Assembly (NCBI RefSeq): GCF_003173715.1 | Contig: NZ_CP029550.1 | Location: 2,108,001-2,172,000 of the forward strand | Length of the DNA stretch: 64,000 nt | Source: Methylobacterium durans | Lineage (GTDB): Bacteria > Pseudomonadota > Alphaproteobacteria > Rhizobiales > Beijerinckiaceae | Direction: 5' to 3' | Shown: positions 32,851 through 41,930 of the stretch, in pieces | Layout: every line of letters starts with the position of its first letter | Position numbering within the stretch: the first letter of the stretch is position 1 | Program-made: the position numbers and the translations under genes | Notes under the pieces: model-generated | Database searches by the model: none | Told to the model about the DNA's origin: nothing | Seen by the model: only the letters and a program-made list of their open reading frames with translations

Positions 32851-34251
32851 TCAGAGCGAACCTCCCCGGATCAACGGGTTGTGCCGAGCCTCAACCCGGT
32901 TCCGGACACTGCCGAGCGGACTGAGTGTAATCGAGGCTAGCGGAGCGATCGGCTGCTTGGAGCACGGTTCAAGGCGGAACCGGCGAACGATGCTCGCCAG
33001 GATCAGCACCGCCTCCATCATCGCGAACCGGTGCGCGATGCAGATACGCGGTCCGCCCCCGAACGGTAGGTAGGCAAAGCGCGGCAAGCGACGCACGGGA
33101 TCATCCTTCCACCGCGCCGGACGAAACGCCTCAGGCTCATCGTAGAAGCGCGGGTCGCGATGCAGCACCCAGGGTGACACGTACAGCGGCGTTCCGGCTC
33201 GAACGCGGTAGCCCTTGATCTCGCAATCCGCACCAGCTTCGCGGCCGATCACCCAGGCAGGCGGGTATAGGCGCATGCCCTCCATGACGGTTCGTTCGGC
33301 TAGTCGCAGACGTGCCACATCATCATCCGTGGCGGTGCTGTCGCCCAGCACGGCCGAGGCTTCCGCAGCAACGGCGGCATCCGCTTCGGGATGCCGGCCG
33401 AGCAGATACATGGTCCAGGTGAGCGCCAGCGCGGTCGTCTCATGCCCGGCCAGGAGGAAGGTCACGACCTCGTCCCGAAGCTGGCGGTCCGACATCGGCT
33501 CGCCCGTCTCGTCGCGGGCGTTCATGAGGGCGGTGAGCAGATCATCGCCATCCTGAAAGAAGCGCTTCTCGCGGATGATCCGTTCGACCACCCCTTCGAC
33601 ACAACGCAGGGCACGTTTGTAGCGGAGGTGCCCCGGCAGTGGCACCGCATCAGGGATCAGGAAGGGGCGCACAAAGCGCGAGGCGATCTCGCCTCTGAGG
33701 TCTGCCAGGGCCGCGTCCATGCAGGTCATGTCCTCGGCAGACGCCGCACCGAACAGCGTCTCGGCGGCGATCTTGAGGGTAAGCGCCATCATATCGGTGT
33801 GCAGATCGCGCTCCTCACCCGTCCGCCATCCGTCGAGCATCTGCTCGGTGAGACGGACCATGGTGTCGGCGTAGCTGGCAAGCTTCGGTCCCGCGAATGC
33901 GGGTGCAGCCAGACGGCGCTGTCGCTGCCAAAAGCTGCCCTGGCTGATCAGCAGGCCGTTGCCGAAGACCGCCGTGACCTGCCGCCAGAAGAAGTCGGGC
34001 TTTGGGTACGCACGGTGCCGGCCGACCAGAACAGGCTCAATCTCGGCTGGATCGTTGAGCAAGAGAGCGGGCTTCGGGCCAAAGTGGAGGGAAACGACGT
34101 CCCCGTAGCGATCGGCACACGCTGTGAAGAAGGCGAGCGGGTCGCGCCGCAGGTCCAGGAGATTGCCAAGGAGAGGTAGGCCTGCAGGGCCGGGTGGCTC
34201 GTGAGTACGTCCCCTGACGGGGCGACCCGCGCCTTTCCAGACGACAGCCAC
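32851..34251 (-). CDS. Cytochrome P450 monooxygenase
   Basis: 466 residues. N-terminal Pro-rich hinge PPGPAGLPLLGN, I-helix oxygen-activation motif LLAGHETTALALTW, ExxR in MEGMRLYPPAWV, PERF-type PEAFRPARW, and heme-binding FGGGPRICIAHRF with the cysteine near residue 404. It is soluble, with no membrane anchor, and resembles the fatty acid/terpene class (CYP102/110-like heme domains). It needs ferredoxin or reductase partners, none of which is adjacent. Followed by an anchored hydrolase 18 bp away. Confidence 0.95.
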   Translation of the reverse strand: MAVVWKGAGRPVRGRTHEPPGPAGLPLLGNLLDLRRDPLAFFTACADRYGDVVSLHFGPKPALLLNDPAEIEPVLVGRHRAYPKPDFFWRQVTAVFGNGLLISQGSFWQRQRRLAAPAFAGPKLASYADTMVRLTEQMLDGWRTGEERDLHTDMMALTLKIAAETLFGAASAEDMTCMDAALADLRGEIASRFVRPFLIPDAVPLPGHLRYKRALRCVEGVVERIIREKRFFQDGDDLLTALMNARDETGEPMSDRQLRDEVVTFLLAGHETTALALTWTMYLLGRHPEADAAVAAEASAVLGDSTATDDDVARLRLAERTVMEGMRLYPPAWVIGREAGADCEIKGYRVRAGTPLYVSPWVLHRDPRFYDEPEAFRPARWKDDPVRRLPRFAYLPFGGGPRICIAHRFAMMEAVLILASIVRRFRLEPCSKQPIAPLASITLSPLGSVRNRVEARHNPLIRGGSL

Positions 34252-34404
34252 AGCGTCCTCCCGACAACAGTGACCTGCTCAAATCTATCGACGGGTCTAC
34301 TCTCCAGCAATGCTAGCCGGTGCCCGAGAGCGCCTTCCGCATTGTCGGCGGAATGCACCTCATGTGGCGCGCATCGCCGGCCGGTCGCGAAAGCTTCGCG
34401 GATG

Positions 34405-34626
34405 TTACCCGCCGCGGTAGCCAGACTCGCCGTCGCCCTTCGTGCTCTCGTGCTGCGGCTCCTCGTACTCCTTGTTGTCGAAGGCGCCCATGTCACCGGG
34501 TTCTGACTGGCCCGGCGACCAAGGGCCCTGCGGCCGGTCTGCCACGTCTCCTGACTGATACGGCCGCGTGCCAGCAGGAACCTCGGCGATCACGTCCTGC
34601 GGTGCTTTCGGATCATCCTTGCTCAT
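34405..34626 (-). CDS. Hydrophilic disordered small protein, unknown
   Basis: 73 residues from ATG 34626 preceded by GAGAAG. Very polar, rich in Pro, Gly, Asp, Glu (EPGDMGAFDNKEYEEPQHES, then TKGDGESGYRGG), no hydrophobic core, so probably intrinsically disordered as in stress-response or hydrophilin-type proteins. No domain recognised. Confidence 0.6.
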   Translation of the reverse strand: MSKDDPKAPQDVIAEVPAGTRPYQSGDVADRPQGPWSPGQSEPGDMGAFDNKEYEEPQHESTKGDGESGYRGG

Positions 34627-34779
34627 CACGGCTTCTCGATCGGTCCTCTTTGCTCGGGAGAAGGAGCTACGGAGCGCGGGGTTCCACATCCTTCATGGCC
34701 GGGCGCTTCATCCGCGATGGAACGAGGAACTCTCGGTACGGGATTTCCAACAAGCCAGAAATTCTCGGACCGAGGGGCA

Positions 34780-35438
34780 ATGGACCTAACTTACGCGATC
34801 GGCGACATCCACGGCTGCTACAGCCATCTTCGCGCGCTGCTCTCACGAATCGAGGAGCATCGCGAGGGTCGACCGCGCAAGCTCGTCTTTTAGGTGACTA
34901 CATCGATCGCGGATCGGACAGTGCCGGCGTCATCAGCCTTCTGCGGGACCTGCACGCGAGTGATCCTGAGGACGTGGTCTGCCTGATTGGCAACCATGAG
35001 GATCTGATGATCCATGCCCACTCGGTGCCGGGCCTGCGGATCAATTGGCTGATGAACGGTGGGGCAGCGACGTTGCAGTCTTTCGGTGTTGCCGGTCCCG
35101 AAGACCTGCCGGACGACGTGGTGCGTTGGGTTGAGAGCCTGCCGACCGTCTACGAGGACGCGCAGCGCTACTACGTGCATGCCGGCTTTCGCCCCGAGGT
35201 GCCGGCGCCGGACCCGGATCAGCATGCGCGCCTCTGGATCCGCGAGCCGTTCCTCACCGAGGACCACGACTTCGGGAAGTACGTCATCCACGGTCACACA
35301 CCGCTCCTTGGTGGTGAGCCGGACGTGCGTCGCTTCCGCACCAACCTCGACACAGGCTGCGTCTACGGCGGCGCATTGACAGCTGGCGCTTTCACCGACG
35401 ACCGAGCGGCCGCGATCCGATTCCTGCAGGTAGGATAG
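34780..35438 (+). pseudogene. Metallophosphatase (serine/threonine phosphatase type), one-base frameshift
   Basis: ATG 34780 follows GAGGGG. The first frame reads MDLTYAIGDIHGCYSHLRAL ... RKLVF and hits TAG; the next frame, one base off at the T4 run near 34890, continues LGDYIDRGSDSAG, VCLIGNHEDLM, ... KYVIHGHTPLLGG and ends at 35438. Together these are the GDxHG, GDxxDRG, GNHE and GH motifs of the PPP-type metallophosphatases (as in bacterial PrpA/B or ApaH relatives). A lost T explains the break; sequencing error cannot be excluded. Confidence 0.85.
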
Positions 35439-35494
35439 CCTATGCCGCATTTGCCAACAGCGCAGACCCCCCACTGATAACATCGGAGACCCTG

Positions 35495-35737
35495 ATGCCC
35501 ATCAAGGCGCTCAACGACCGCAAGAAGCTCTCGAACGACTTCAACGAGGCCAACGACGCGTTCATAGACGAGGTGCTGAGTGCCCTCCAGTTCGGGCAGA
35601 TCACCCCCGACCTTGCCCGCGCCTACCTCGCCCACCCGGTGGCCATGATGCACTCCGACGGTGCTCAGGCGGTGGCGAACTACTTCGACCGCATGCTGTC
35701 ACAGCGTCCCACGATCGATTGGACGCCAGGAGAGTAG
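35495..35737 (+). CDS. 80-residue protein, unknown
   Basis: MPIKALNDRKKLSNDFNEAN then DAFIDEVLSALQFGQITPDL: a soluble helical protein, located about 55 bp after the phosphatase gene and possibly co-transcribed. No domain recognised, but codon use and a clean start favour a real gene. Confidence 0.6.
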   Translation: MPIKALNDRKKLSNDFNEANDAFIDEVLSALQFGQITPDLARAYLAHPVAMMHSDGAQAVANYFDRMLSQRPTIDWTPGE

Positions 35738-35851
35738 GCCGACGCTCTCGCTCTGAGTTGATAGTGTGCCTAGCGCGCGAGGGCGCTCGGACATTGACCC
35801 GCGCCCTGCGAATCGGCTCGCGCATTTCTGGCCTTCTGAGTCGCAGCAACC

Positions 35852-36217
35852 ATGCCTGAGGAGGCCGGGTTGTCCGCTGACAGAGAGCAACTCAGACCAA
35901 GAGGCTGGCTGGTGCAAGGGCAGATCGGATGGCTGCTTTGTGCGGCATGCGTTGCCACCGCAGGGTTCTGCGGAGCCGCGCTGGCTCGTGGCGGGTCATA
36001 CAAGCCCCCAGTGGACCAGGTGGCGCCAACCGGACCGGAACGTGCGCACGGCTTTGCCGGCCCACGCAACGGTTCAGGCGCACCGCGAAGTAGCCAACCG
36101 GTACGCGTGCATCGCCAACCGCAAGGCATCTATCCGGCTCCGCCGCCCTATGAACGGCCGAGGGGCTTTTCTCTGCCTCGTGGGCGAGACTCGCTGCCCA
36201 TCCCGGGCCGGTTCTGA
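35852..36217 (+). CDS. Secreted or anchored proline-rich protein, unknown
   Basis: 121 residues. One hydrophobic stretch at about 25-46 (IGWLLCAACVATAGFCGAAL, then ARGG) preceded by a polar leader, followed by a Pro/Gly/Arg-rich, low-complexity tail (YPAPPPYERPRGFSLPRGRD). Probably exported or anchored. No domain. Confidence 0.45.
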   Translation: MPEEAGLSADREQLRPRGWLVQGQIGWLLCAACVATAGFCGAALARGGSYKPPVDQVAPTGPERAHGFAGPRNGSGAPRSSQPVRVHRQPQGIYPAPPPYERPRGFSLPRGRDSLPIPGRF

Positions 36218-36267
36218 GGTGCCGATCTGGTGCCCCAGAGAGTCGGCAGCTCAGAGATGATCGAGAG

Positions 36268-36567
36268 ATGCAGCAGGACGCCCCTGACCTTGATCGGACG
36301 GCACGCACAATCGCCGAGAATGTCTACGCAGCTTACATGCAGCAGGCTGAGGGTGGCAGCCACGCGCAGACGGAGCAGACGCTCCTGACGCGACTTGTGG
36401 AAGCAATCCGGTCTAAGGTCCCGGGAGCGACAGGCCGCGACATCATTGATGCGGCGAACGCTGCCCTGGATGCCTGGGAACAGCAGAGCGGCGAGGTCCG
36501 TGGTCCACGCGTCAGCGTCCTCAATCGTGCGGAGGGCTCGGTGAAGATGGATGTGGCTGAGGCGTGA
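36268..36567 (+). CDS. Conserved 99-residue protein, paralogue of the gene at 19461
   Basis: MQQDAPDLDRTARTIAENVY start; same length as and closely similar to the product of 19461-19760 across its whole length. Helical, soluble, without known domain. In this copy the gene faces the small membrane gene at 36632 instead of pointing away from it, so the two duplicated loci differ in arrangement. Function unknown. Confidence 0.7.
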   Translation: MQQDAPDLDRTARTIAENVYAAYMQQAEGGSHAQTEQTLLTRLVEAIRSKVPGATGRDIIDAANAALDAWEQQSGEVRGPRVSVLNRAEGSVKMDVAEA

Positions 36568-36631
36568 TGGTTCAGCTACCGAGCACCTGCAGGCCAAGGG
36601 CTATTTGACGGCCGATTGGCGTCACGCGGCA

Positions 36632-36736
36632 TCACTCAAAGGGTCCCTGCATCGCGACGATGATCGCCCACCAAGCTCCCGCCGACAGTACTGTGGTGAG
36701 GCTCAAGGCGACGAGGACGGTAGGCAGGCGGGGCAT
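36632..36736 (-). CDS. 34-residue membrane protein, paralogue of 20141-20245
   Basis: MPRLPTVLVALSLTTVLSAG then AWWAIIVAMQGPFE. GGAG lies seven bases before the ATG as in the other copy. Single hydrophobic span. Two conservative differences from the first copy in 34 residues. Confidence 0.6.
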   Translation of the reverse strand: MPRLPTVLVALSLTTVLSAGAWWAIIVAMQGPFE

Positions 36737-36902
36737 AGTGCGACTCCGCTGGTTCGGTTCTCTGCCCATCATCGCGGCCCGCGGTTGACCTCCGCGCCTC
36801 CCTGATCTCTCGCCAAGCGAGAACCAAGAACCGGCACCAGATGTACAGGCGCCGGATCACGCGTCTCAGGCCCTTGGCGTCGGTGTCGCTGACGAGGGAC
36901 AT
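36636..36902 (-). CDS. Unknown basic protein, paralogue of 19975-20292
   Basis: 88 residues: MSLVSDTDAKGLRRVIRRLY then IWCRFLVLAWREIREARRST. Overlaps the 34-residue gene completely at its end in another frame. The N-terminal ~40 residues are conserved with the first copy; the remainder is less so. Confidence 0.45.
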   Translation of the reverse strand: MSLVSDTDAKGLRRVIRRLYIWCRFLVLAWREIREARRSTAGRDDGQRTEPAESHYAPPAYRPRRLEPHHSTVGGSLVGDHRRDAGTL

Positions 36903-37353
36903 CCTGTACCAACGCAAGATGCCGAGTGTCGCCCTTTCGGATTATGCGGTGGTCAGGAATGGTACGCGCCCGGCGGGCGCCGAGCGCCGTGCGAGTCCAT
37001 CCCATTCGTGTGGCGTGGGTACTTCGCGCTGTTGACGGCCTGACGGACCACGTCCCGGCCGATCTCCCGGGCGTTCAAGTGCTGGTGCACATGGATCTCG
37101 TTCCTTTGGTTGCGCGGCCGTAGACAGCGGGCTAGCCCGGATGAGCGTGCCAGCCTGCTTCTGGGCACTGTTTGGCGGCGTGGTCGTGCTCATCGCGCCA
37201 CGGCAGGGCTCAGGGCAATCGGCTACACGGATGCAGCCTTCATGGTGATGATCGCTGCTGTGACTGCCTCAGCGGCGCTGGGGGTGTGGCAGCGCAGGTG
37301 GGATGAAAACAATATGGCCGCGGACCCATGAGAGACGGAGCCAACGCGCCTCG
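36903..37353. other. 450-bp stretch, no convincing gene
   Basis: The first ~60 bases after 36902 still align with the upstream sequence of the 20-kb copy (shared TACCATTCCTGACC and ATCCGAAAGGGC). Beyond that I see only short frames, such as 35 codons from 37141, without support. Confidence 0.35.
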
Positions 37354-37899
37354 TTACTTCACAGGCAGGCCGGTACACCGCACAGCTTGGTCCACTTGCT
37401 GCAGGACATTCAGGGCCAGCCAGGGCTTGGCCATGAAGACGGCCTCATCTGGTAGGTCCGCGATTTGGCCGTCGACCTGACCGGAGGTCACAACGAGGCG
37501 AATGCCCGGCCAGAGGCCGCTTACAGCCTTCGCGAGTTCAACGCCGCTCATCGCACCTGCAAGCCGCACATCCGTGAAGAGCATAGCCACATCGTTGGCT
37601 CGCTCCTGCAGCAACTGTACTGCGGCCTCGCCGCTCTCGCACACGACCACATCAAGGACAGTCTCCTCAAGGAGAGCCACGGCCATATCCCGCACTTCAG
37701 GATCGTCCTCGATGATCACCACGAGCTTTGTGGGTTCGGGCGCTTCCCGCTCTCGCAGAAACTGTACAAGCTCATGCAAGCGCGTCGGCAGGTTCTCGCT
37801 TGGAAGCTTGCAGGTGTCAGCCAACCCATGTGCGACGCCATGAGTAATAGCTCCAATGGGATCTGAACGAGGGGGCAGCAGAGTGCTGACTGGGCGCAT
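37354..37899 (-). CDS. Receiver-domain response regulator without output domain
   Basis: 181 residues from ATG 37899 with a strong AAGGAGG six bases upstream (the longer frame is rejected). About 65 N-terminal residues of unknown role, then a CheY-like domain: KLVVIIEDDPEVRDMAVALL, MLFTDVRLAGAMSGVELAKA with the phospho-acceptor Asp, IRLVVTSGQVDG and AVFMAKPW with the Lys. The pattern LAKAV...WP is close to that of the receiver at 21159. Orphan; partner kinase unknown. Confidence 0.85.
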   Translation of the reverse strand: MRPVSTLLPPRSDPIGAITHGVAHGLADTCKLPSENLPTRLHELVQFLREREAPEPTKLVVIIEDDPEVRDMAVALLEETVLDVVVCESGEAAVQLLQERANDVAMLFTDVRLAGAMSGVELAKAVSGLWPGIRLVVTSGQVDGQIADLPDEAVFMAKPWLALNVLQQVDQAVRCTGLPVK

Positions 37900-38383
37900 C
37901 GATCCTCCTTCAGATGGTGAGGCCCTCCTCACGCATCGGACTTGAGCTTAATCCATGTTGTGTTTCGCTCCAGAGAATGGCGCGAATGGCGAAGAGTTTC
38001 AGCTTGGCCGGAGCAAAATTCAGATCTCCGGTAAGTTGCCATCAACTCAGTTGCGCATCAATCAGGTGCATGCTTGCAAAATGGTGCGAGATGCAGGGTG
38101 CGCCAACTGAGTTGCTGTGTGAGGCAACATCTAGAGCAATCGGGGTCGTAGATACCTTCCCCAATAACACCAATCTGCACCGCAGCCTCACGGCTCGCGG
38201 GGCTTCCGGTCCTGGATACGACATTTCCGCTGAGCACCGCGGTCGCTCTTTCTGCAGGAACGTCTACTGGAGTGCGCGCCTCCGAATGCGTACAGACACA
38301 CCAACGTTAACGTTTTGTTAACCATTAGGAACACAGCTTCGGCCTGCTCAGCAATTGGAGAGATCGACAGACGAGGAGATCTC
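37900..38383. other. 480-bp AT-richer stretch without a supported gene
   Basis: Noticeably lower GC than most of the window. A 135-codon plus-strand frame (37914-38321) exists but its composition is not gene-like. May be acquired or decayed sequence and should hold promoters for the divergent neighbours. Confidence 0.4.
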
Positions 38384-38602
38384 ATGTCAGGCCGCCAAGC
38401 TGAAAGGCAAGACGAAGAGCGCGTATACCGAGCTTATTGGATCGGACCAAGCGGACGCTTTACATCCGCCAAGATTATTCAAGCTCGAAATGACGATCAG
38501 GCTATACGCTTCTGCAAAGACTTAGCTCAAAATTGTGAGGTCGAACTGTGGGAACGCGCGCGTTTTCTGCGCCGGATCGAGCCGAATATTACCACAGCAT
38601 AG
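38384..38602 (+). CDS. 72-residue protein, unknown
   Basis: Start ATG 38384 preceded by GAGGAG; earlier in-frame starts lack a site. ERVYRAYWIGPSGRFTSAKI then IQARNDDQAIRFCKDLAQNC, VELWERARFLRRIEP: strand-strand-helix-strand layout ending with the ELWxxxRxLxRI pattern common to small hypothetical proteins of Hyphomicrobiales. No function known. Confidence 0.65.
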   Translation: MSGRQAERQDEERVYRAYWIGPSGRFTSAKIIQARNDDQAIRFCKDLAQNCEVELWERARFLRRIEPNITTA

Positions 38603-38741
38603 ACACTTTCTACAGTGCATTGGCTGCTAGACAGCTCTCTCGCTTTCCCGATGCTGCGGAAGCTCTCAGCAGCGTTGACCATCGCTCGATCTGACACGTG
38701 GCCAATGAGCCACGCCGAACCTTGGCGCGAAAGAGGCTGGC

Positions 38742-38822
38742 ATGACCATCACAGTTCTCAATCCGCTGACAGGCAAGCCAGTGACAATCCCGAAGCCGAA
38801 ACCGAGAAGCTGGCGGCGGTAG
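38742..38822 (+). CDS. 26-residue peptide, unknown
   Basis: MTITVLNPLTGKPVTIPKPK then PRSWRR. AGAGG lies seven bases upstream of the ATG. Basic C terminus. Too short for routine calling; plausible but unproven. Confidence 0.35.
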   Translation: MTITVLNPLTGKPVTIPKPKPRSWRR

Positions 38823-38946
38823 AGGCCGCTGTACACATCACCGCCTCCGCATGCACCGCCGAGTGGGCGAGACGAGCAGGTGCTGACTCAATGCGCGGCT
38901 GACAGTTGTTAATGCCCGCTTCGGCGGCGTCTGCGACTGACGTAGG

Positions 38947-39222
38947 ATGAACCTGGAGGATGGTCGCTTCTATCGCACGCGCGACAATCGCGTCGCTGGC
39001 CCAATGGCACGCCGGCTTGGCCGCACGTTTCGCTGGGAAGGGGCCATCGACGGCACCGAAGGCAGCCACAACTGGACTGATGGGGACCATTACCTCCCGA
39101 GTGGCGCGCACCACATCTGGGACTTGGCGGACGTTGCGCACAAAGCCGCCAACAAGGCCATCGATCAGATGACGCTGGCGGACTACCGGCGCGGCGTGGC
39201 TAGGCTGCGCGGGACGCTCTGA
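38947..39222 (+). CDS. 91-residue protein of phage/island type, unknown
   Basis: MNLEDGRFYRTRDNRVAGPM starts with a YxTRDG-like strand pattern often seen in small phage-borne hypotheticals; GSHNWTDGDHYLPSGAHHIW D continues it, and the end is helical (DQMTLADYRRGVARLRGTL). No enzymatic motif. Confidence 0.55.
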   Translation: MNLEDGRFYRTRDNRVAGPMARRLGRTFRWEGAIDGTEGSHNWTDGDHYLPSGAHHIWDLADVAHKAANKAIDQMTLADYRRGVARLRGTL

Positions 39223-39279
39223 ACCTCGCCACTCAAGACCATCGCGGCAGCGCGATCCGGCATAGTCATCGACGCACGC

Positions 39280-39501
39280 TCAGGACAGGGATCCGTCAGC
39301 GGCGGCCCTGCCCGGCATAGGCTTCGTGTCGCGCTCCGTGGCTTCCAAGGCGGCTTCCCGAGCCTTCTCCTCGCTTCGGTAGGCTCGGTCCGATCGCTCG
39401 ATCAGCTTACCACTCCGACGAAGTAGCCATGCGAAGTGGCCCTCCGGCTTCGTGAGGGGCTCGACCTCGATGCTGTAGGGGTGCGGTACGTCGTTGCTCA
39501 T
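39280..39501 (-). CDS. 73-residue protein, unknown
   Basis: Start ATG 39501. YSIEVEPLTKPEGHFAWLLR then RSGKLIERSDRAYRSEEKAR resembles small Methylobacterium proteins with the layout PLxxPxGxFxWxIRxxGKLxQRSD. One beta hairpin and a helix are likely. Function unknown. Confidence 0.6.
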   Translation of the reverse strand: MSNDVPHPYSIEVEPLTKPEGHFAWLLRRSGKLIERSDRAYRSEEKAREAALEATERDTKPMPGRAAADGSLS

Positions 39502-39749
39502 GGCTACGCTGGCCCGCCGGTCAGACAGACTTGCGGGAGTTGGCGGCACGACCAACCATCCCCGCTCTTCCTGCGTTCGTTCCCAACCGATTGCCGGCCC
39601 TGGCCATGGGGCGCAGCATTGTCGGGCGCCGTGGCGCGACCGCGGTGGCAGGCACCGGCCGCGCACGTTTCAACCGTCAAAAGCGATGTGCGGTCGGTGA
39701 TCCGCCGGCCGCATGCAAGGCGTCCCGCGAGGTGGGGAGCTTGGCAATC

Positions 39750-40505
39750 ATGGTTCGATCCGTCGATGCGAAGGAGACGAGCCCGCGTCTCTACGTGATG
39801 AAGATCTCGCATTACTGCGAGCGGGCACGCTGGGGCCTCGATTACCAAGGCATCCGCTACGATGAACAGGCGTGGGCGCCTGCCCTCCACGTGCCGCTCG
39901 CCCGTCGTCTCGCCAAGCAGACGAATGTCCCCATCCTCGTGGCCGGCGAGCGGGTCGTGCAGGGCAGTGGCGCCATCCTGTCCTGGGCCGGCCTCAACGA
40001 TGGCGACACGGCGATGGAGCGCCGCTTCGAGACTGTGATCGGTCCCCTCATCCGCGCGTACGTCTATGCGGGGACGCTTCACGATCCGCGCTCCGGCGTC
40101 CGTGAGGTGTTGCTGCACGGCGTCTCGCCCTTGCAGGCCGCCCTTGGTCGCGCGGGCTGGCCTGTAATCCGCCGATTGATGGCGAACAGGATGGGGATAC
40201 GGCCGGAGCGCCTGCCCGACCTTGCGCGACGGATCGAGAGTGAACTCGATTGGGCCGATGCGCTGGTGGAGGATGGCGCCCCGCTCAGCCGCGGCTTCGG
40301 GCGCACTGCGATCACCGCGGCCAGCATACTAGCGCCTTTGGCGCGACCAGACGCGCTTCCACTCTATAGGCAGGTGCGCCTTCAACCCGAGATGGAACGT
40401 GCCTTCGAGCGCTGGAGCGCGCGGCCTGCTTTGCGCTGGGTGCTGAACACGTATGCTCAGCACCGGCATTGTTCAGGCCAGCAGTCTGACTTGCACGATC
40501 CATAA
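39750..40505 (+). CDS. Glutathione S-transferase-like protein
   Basis: 251 residues. Thioredoxin-like N-terminal part: LYVMKISHYCERARWGLDYQ has the Ser/Cys pair (SHYCER) at the glutathione site, NVPILVAGERVVQGSGAILS carries the cis-proline VP and the SGAI acidic-Ser equivalent. The C-terminal part (about 95-235) is all-helical. It resembles membrane-associated or atypical bacterial GSTs. Start at ATG 39750 follows a weak GGGGAG. Substrate unknown. Confidence 0.75.
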   Translation: MVRSVDAKETSPRLYVMKISHYCERARWGLDYQGIRYDEQAWAPALHVPLARRLAKQTNVPILVAGERVVQGSGAILSWAGLNDGDTAMERRFETVIGPLIRAYVYAGTLHDPRSGVREVLLHGVSPLQAALGRAGWPVIRRLMANRMGIRPERLPDLARRIESELDWADALVEDGAPLSRGFGRTAITAASILAPLARPDALPLYRQVRLQPEMERAFERWSARPALRWVLNTYAQHRHCSGQQSDLHDP

Positions 40506-40839
40506 CGAGCAACCTCCAAGCGGCGCCGCGGCCCTTCCAAGGTCGGATCGAGCACGTTCATAAGGTGGGCAGTCGATCTCGCGATGAGGCGAGGTGGTCC
40601 GGGCCTGCAGCGTCACAATTTCCTGGTTGGTGTTGTGCCCCTTTCACCTGGAAGCAGAGCGACCGTGGGTTCTGCTGCTGGCCCTCAGGTCACAACGGCA
40701 ATCTGCGGGCAGTCCGGCATCACTGCTGATGCCGGACCTCGTAGCGTAAATGATGTGGGCGACCACAGACTCAAGCTGTTGCGGACCATCAAGCGGGATA
40801 GCTCGAGGCCGTCCCGCTACTCGATCCAAGATCCCGCTT
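40506..40839. other. 330-bp convergent intergenic stretch with a perfect inverted repeat
   Basis: Separates the GST-like gene (plus) from the GlxA-type gene (minus). Apart from the hairpin at 40712-40737 I see no feature. Confidence 0.4.
40712..40737. terminator. Perfect 10-bp inverted repeat between convergent genes
   Basis: GTCCGGCATC (40712-40721) and GATGCCGGAC (40728-40737) pair perfectly with a 6-base loop. No T run on either side, so it may act as a rho-independent-like or mRNA-stabilising stem. Confidence 0.5.
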
Positions 40840-41880
40840 TCAACCGCCCATTGTCTTCCGGGGGCGAACATTGCCAGCGGCCTGTGGATCTGTGCCGAAG
40901 CGAGAGCGATAGTCGTGCGGCGTGATCGCGAGCAGACGCAAGAAGCTCCGGCGCATGGTCTCCTCGGACCCAAATCCGCAACGCTGAGCGATCCGCTTAA
41001 CCGGATGTCGGGTCTCCGCAAGCATCTGGCGTGCGGCCTCAACCCTCAGGCGCTCGGCAGCGCGGGCCGGCGTCACCCCGGTCTCCTCCAGATAGCGCCG
41101 GCTGAAGCTGCGTTCGCTCATGCCCGCTTCTGCGGCCAGGACCGGTAGCGATAGGTCAGCGCCGATATTCGCCCGCATCCAGCGATGCAGCGCGCCGAAG
41201 CGGTCCCCGGCCGTCTGCAGCGACAAGGCCGCGCTGAACTGTGCTTGGCCACCGGGACGTTTCAGGAAGACGACGAGATAGCGGGCCACCGCCAAGGCCG
41301 TCTCGCGACCGAGGTCCTCCTCGACGAGCGCCAACGCCAAGTCGATGCCGGCGGTTACCCCGGCCGAGGTCCAGACTGCATCGTCGTGTAGGAAGATCGG
41401 GTCCGCCTCGACCCGCACCGCCGGGAAACGGCGGGCAAACTCTTCACAGTAGGACCAGTGAGTGACGGCGCGCCGGCCGTCCAGTGCGCCGGAGGCCGCC
41501 AGGATGAAAGCGCCGGTGCAGACGGAGGCAACGCGTCGTGAGTGTTCCGCCCGCCTGCGCAGCCAATCGATCAACTCGCAATCGGCGGCTGCCGCTTCGA
41601 CGCCGGGCCCTCCGGCGATGATCAGCGTATCGACTCCCCCACGCACCGGCACCAGAGGCTCCGTCGCGAGCGCCAAGCCGGCAGAGGACGTGACACTTCC
41701 GCCATCCTTCGCGACAACTTGTAGACGGTAAGGCGGGACGCCCCCGAACCGGGCAACGTGCTCGTTGGCGGAGGCGAAGACCTGGAGCGGTCCGGTGACG
41801 TCAAGCACTTGCACGCCAGGGAAGGCGAGCACCTCCACGGGCCGAAGCTGCATTGGCGGGAAACGAGGGTGATTTGGCAT
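40840..41880 (-). CDS. GlxA-family AraC regulator with DJ-1/PfpI domain
   Basis: 346 residues from ATG 41880. N-terminal DJ-1/PfpI-like domain about 10-185 (VLAFPGVQVLDVTGPLQVFA, TLIIAGGPG, ASVCTGAFILAASG with the conserved Cys, TSAGVTAGIDLALALVEED) and C-terminal AraC helix-turn-helix about 220-325 (GMSERSFSRRYLEETGVTPA, RIAQRCGFGSEETMRRSF). It is divergent from the DJ-1/PfpI enzyme gene with almost overlapping starts, which suggests it controls that gene. Confidence 0.92.
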   Translation of the reverse strand: MPNHPRFPPMQLRPVEVLAFPGVQVLDVTGPLQVFASANEHVARFGGVPPYRLQVVAKDGGSVTSSAGLALATEPLVPVRGGVDTLIIAGGPGVEAAAADCELIDWLRRRAEHSRRVASVCTGAFILAASGALDGRRAVTHWSYCEEFARRFPAVRVEADPIFLHDDAVWTSAGVTAGIDLALALVEEDLGRETALAVARYLVVFLKRPGGQAQFSAALSLQTAGDRFGALHRWMRANIGADLSLPVLAAEAGMSERSFSRRYLEETGVTPARAAERLRVEAARQMLAETRHPVKRIAQRCGFGSEETMRRSFLRLLAITPHDYRSRFGTDPQAAGNVRPRKTMGG

Positions 41881-41930
41881 TTGCGCCAGAGTCTGCCGCT
41901 GTAATCTCCGGCTGTCCATCGGAGGCAATG

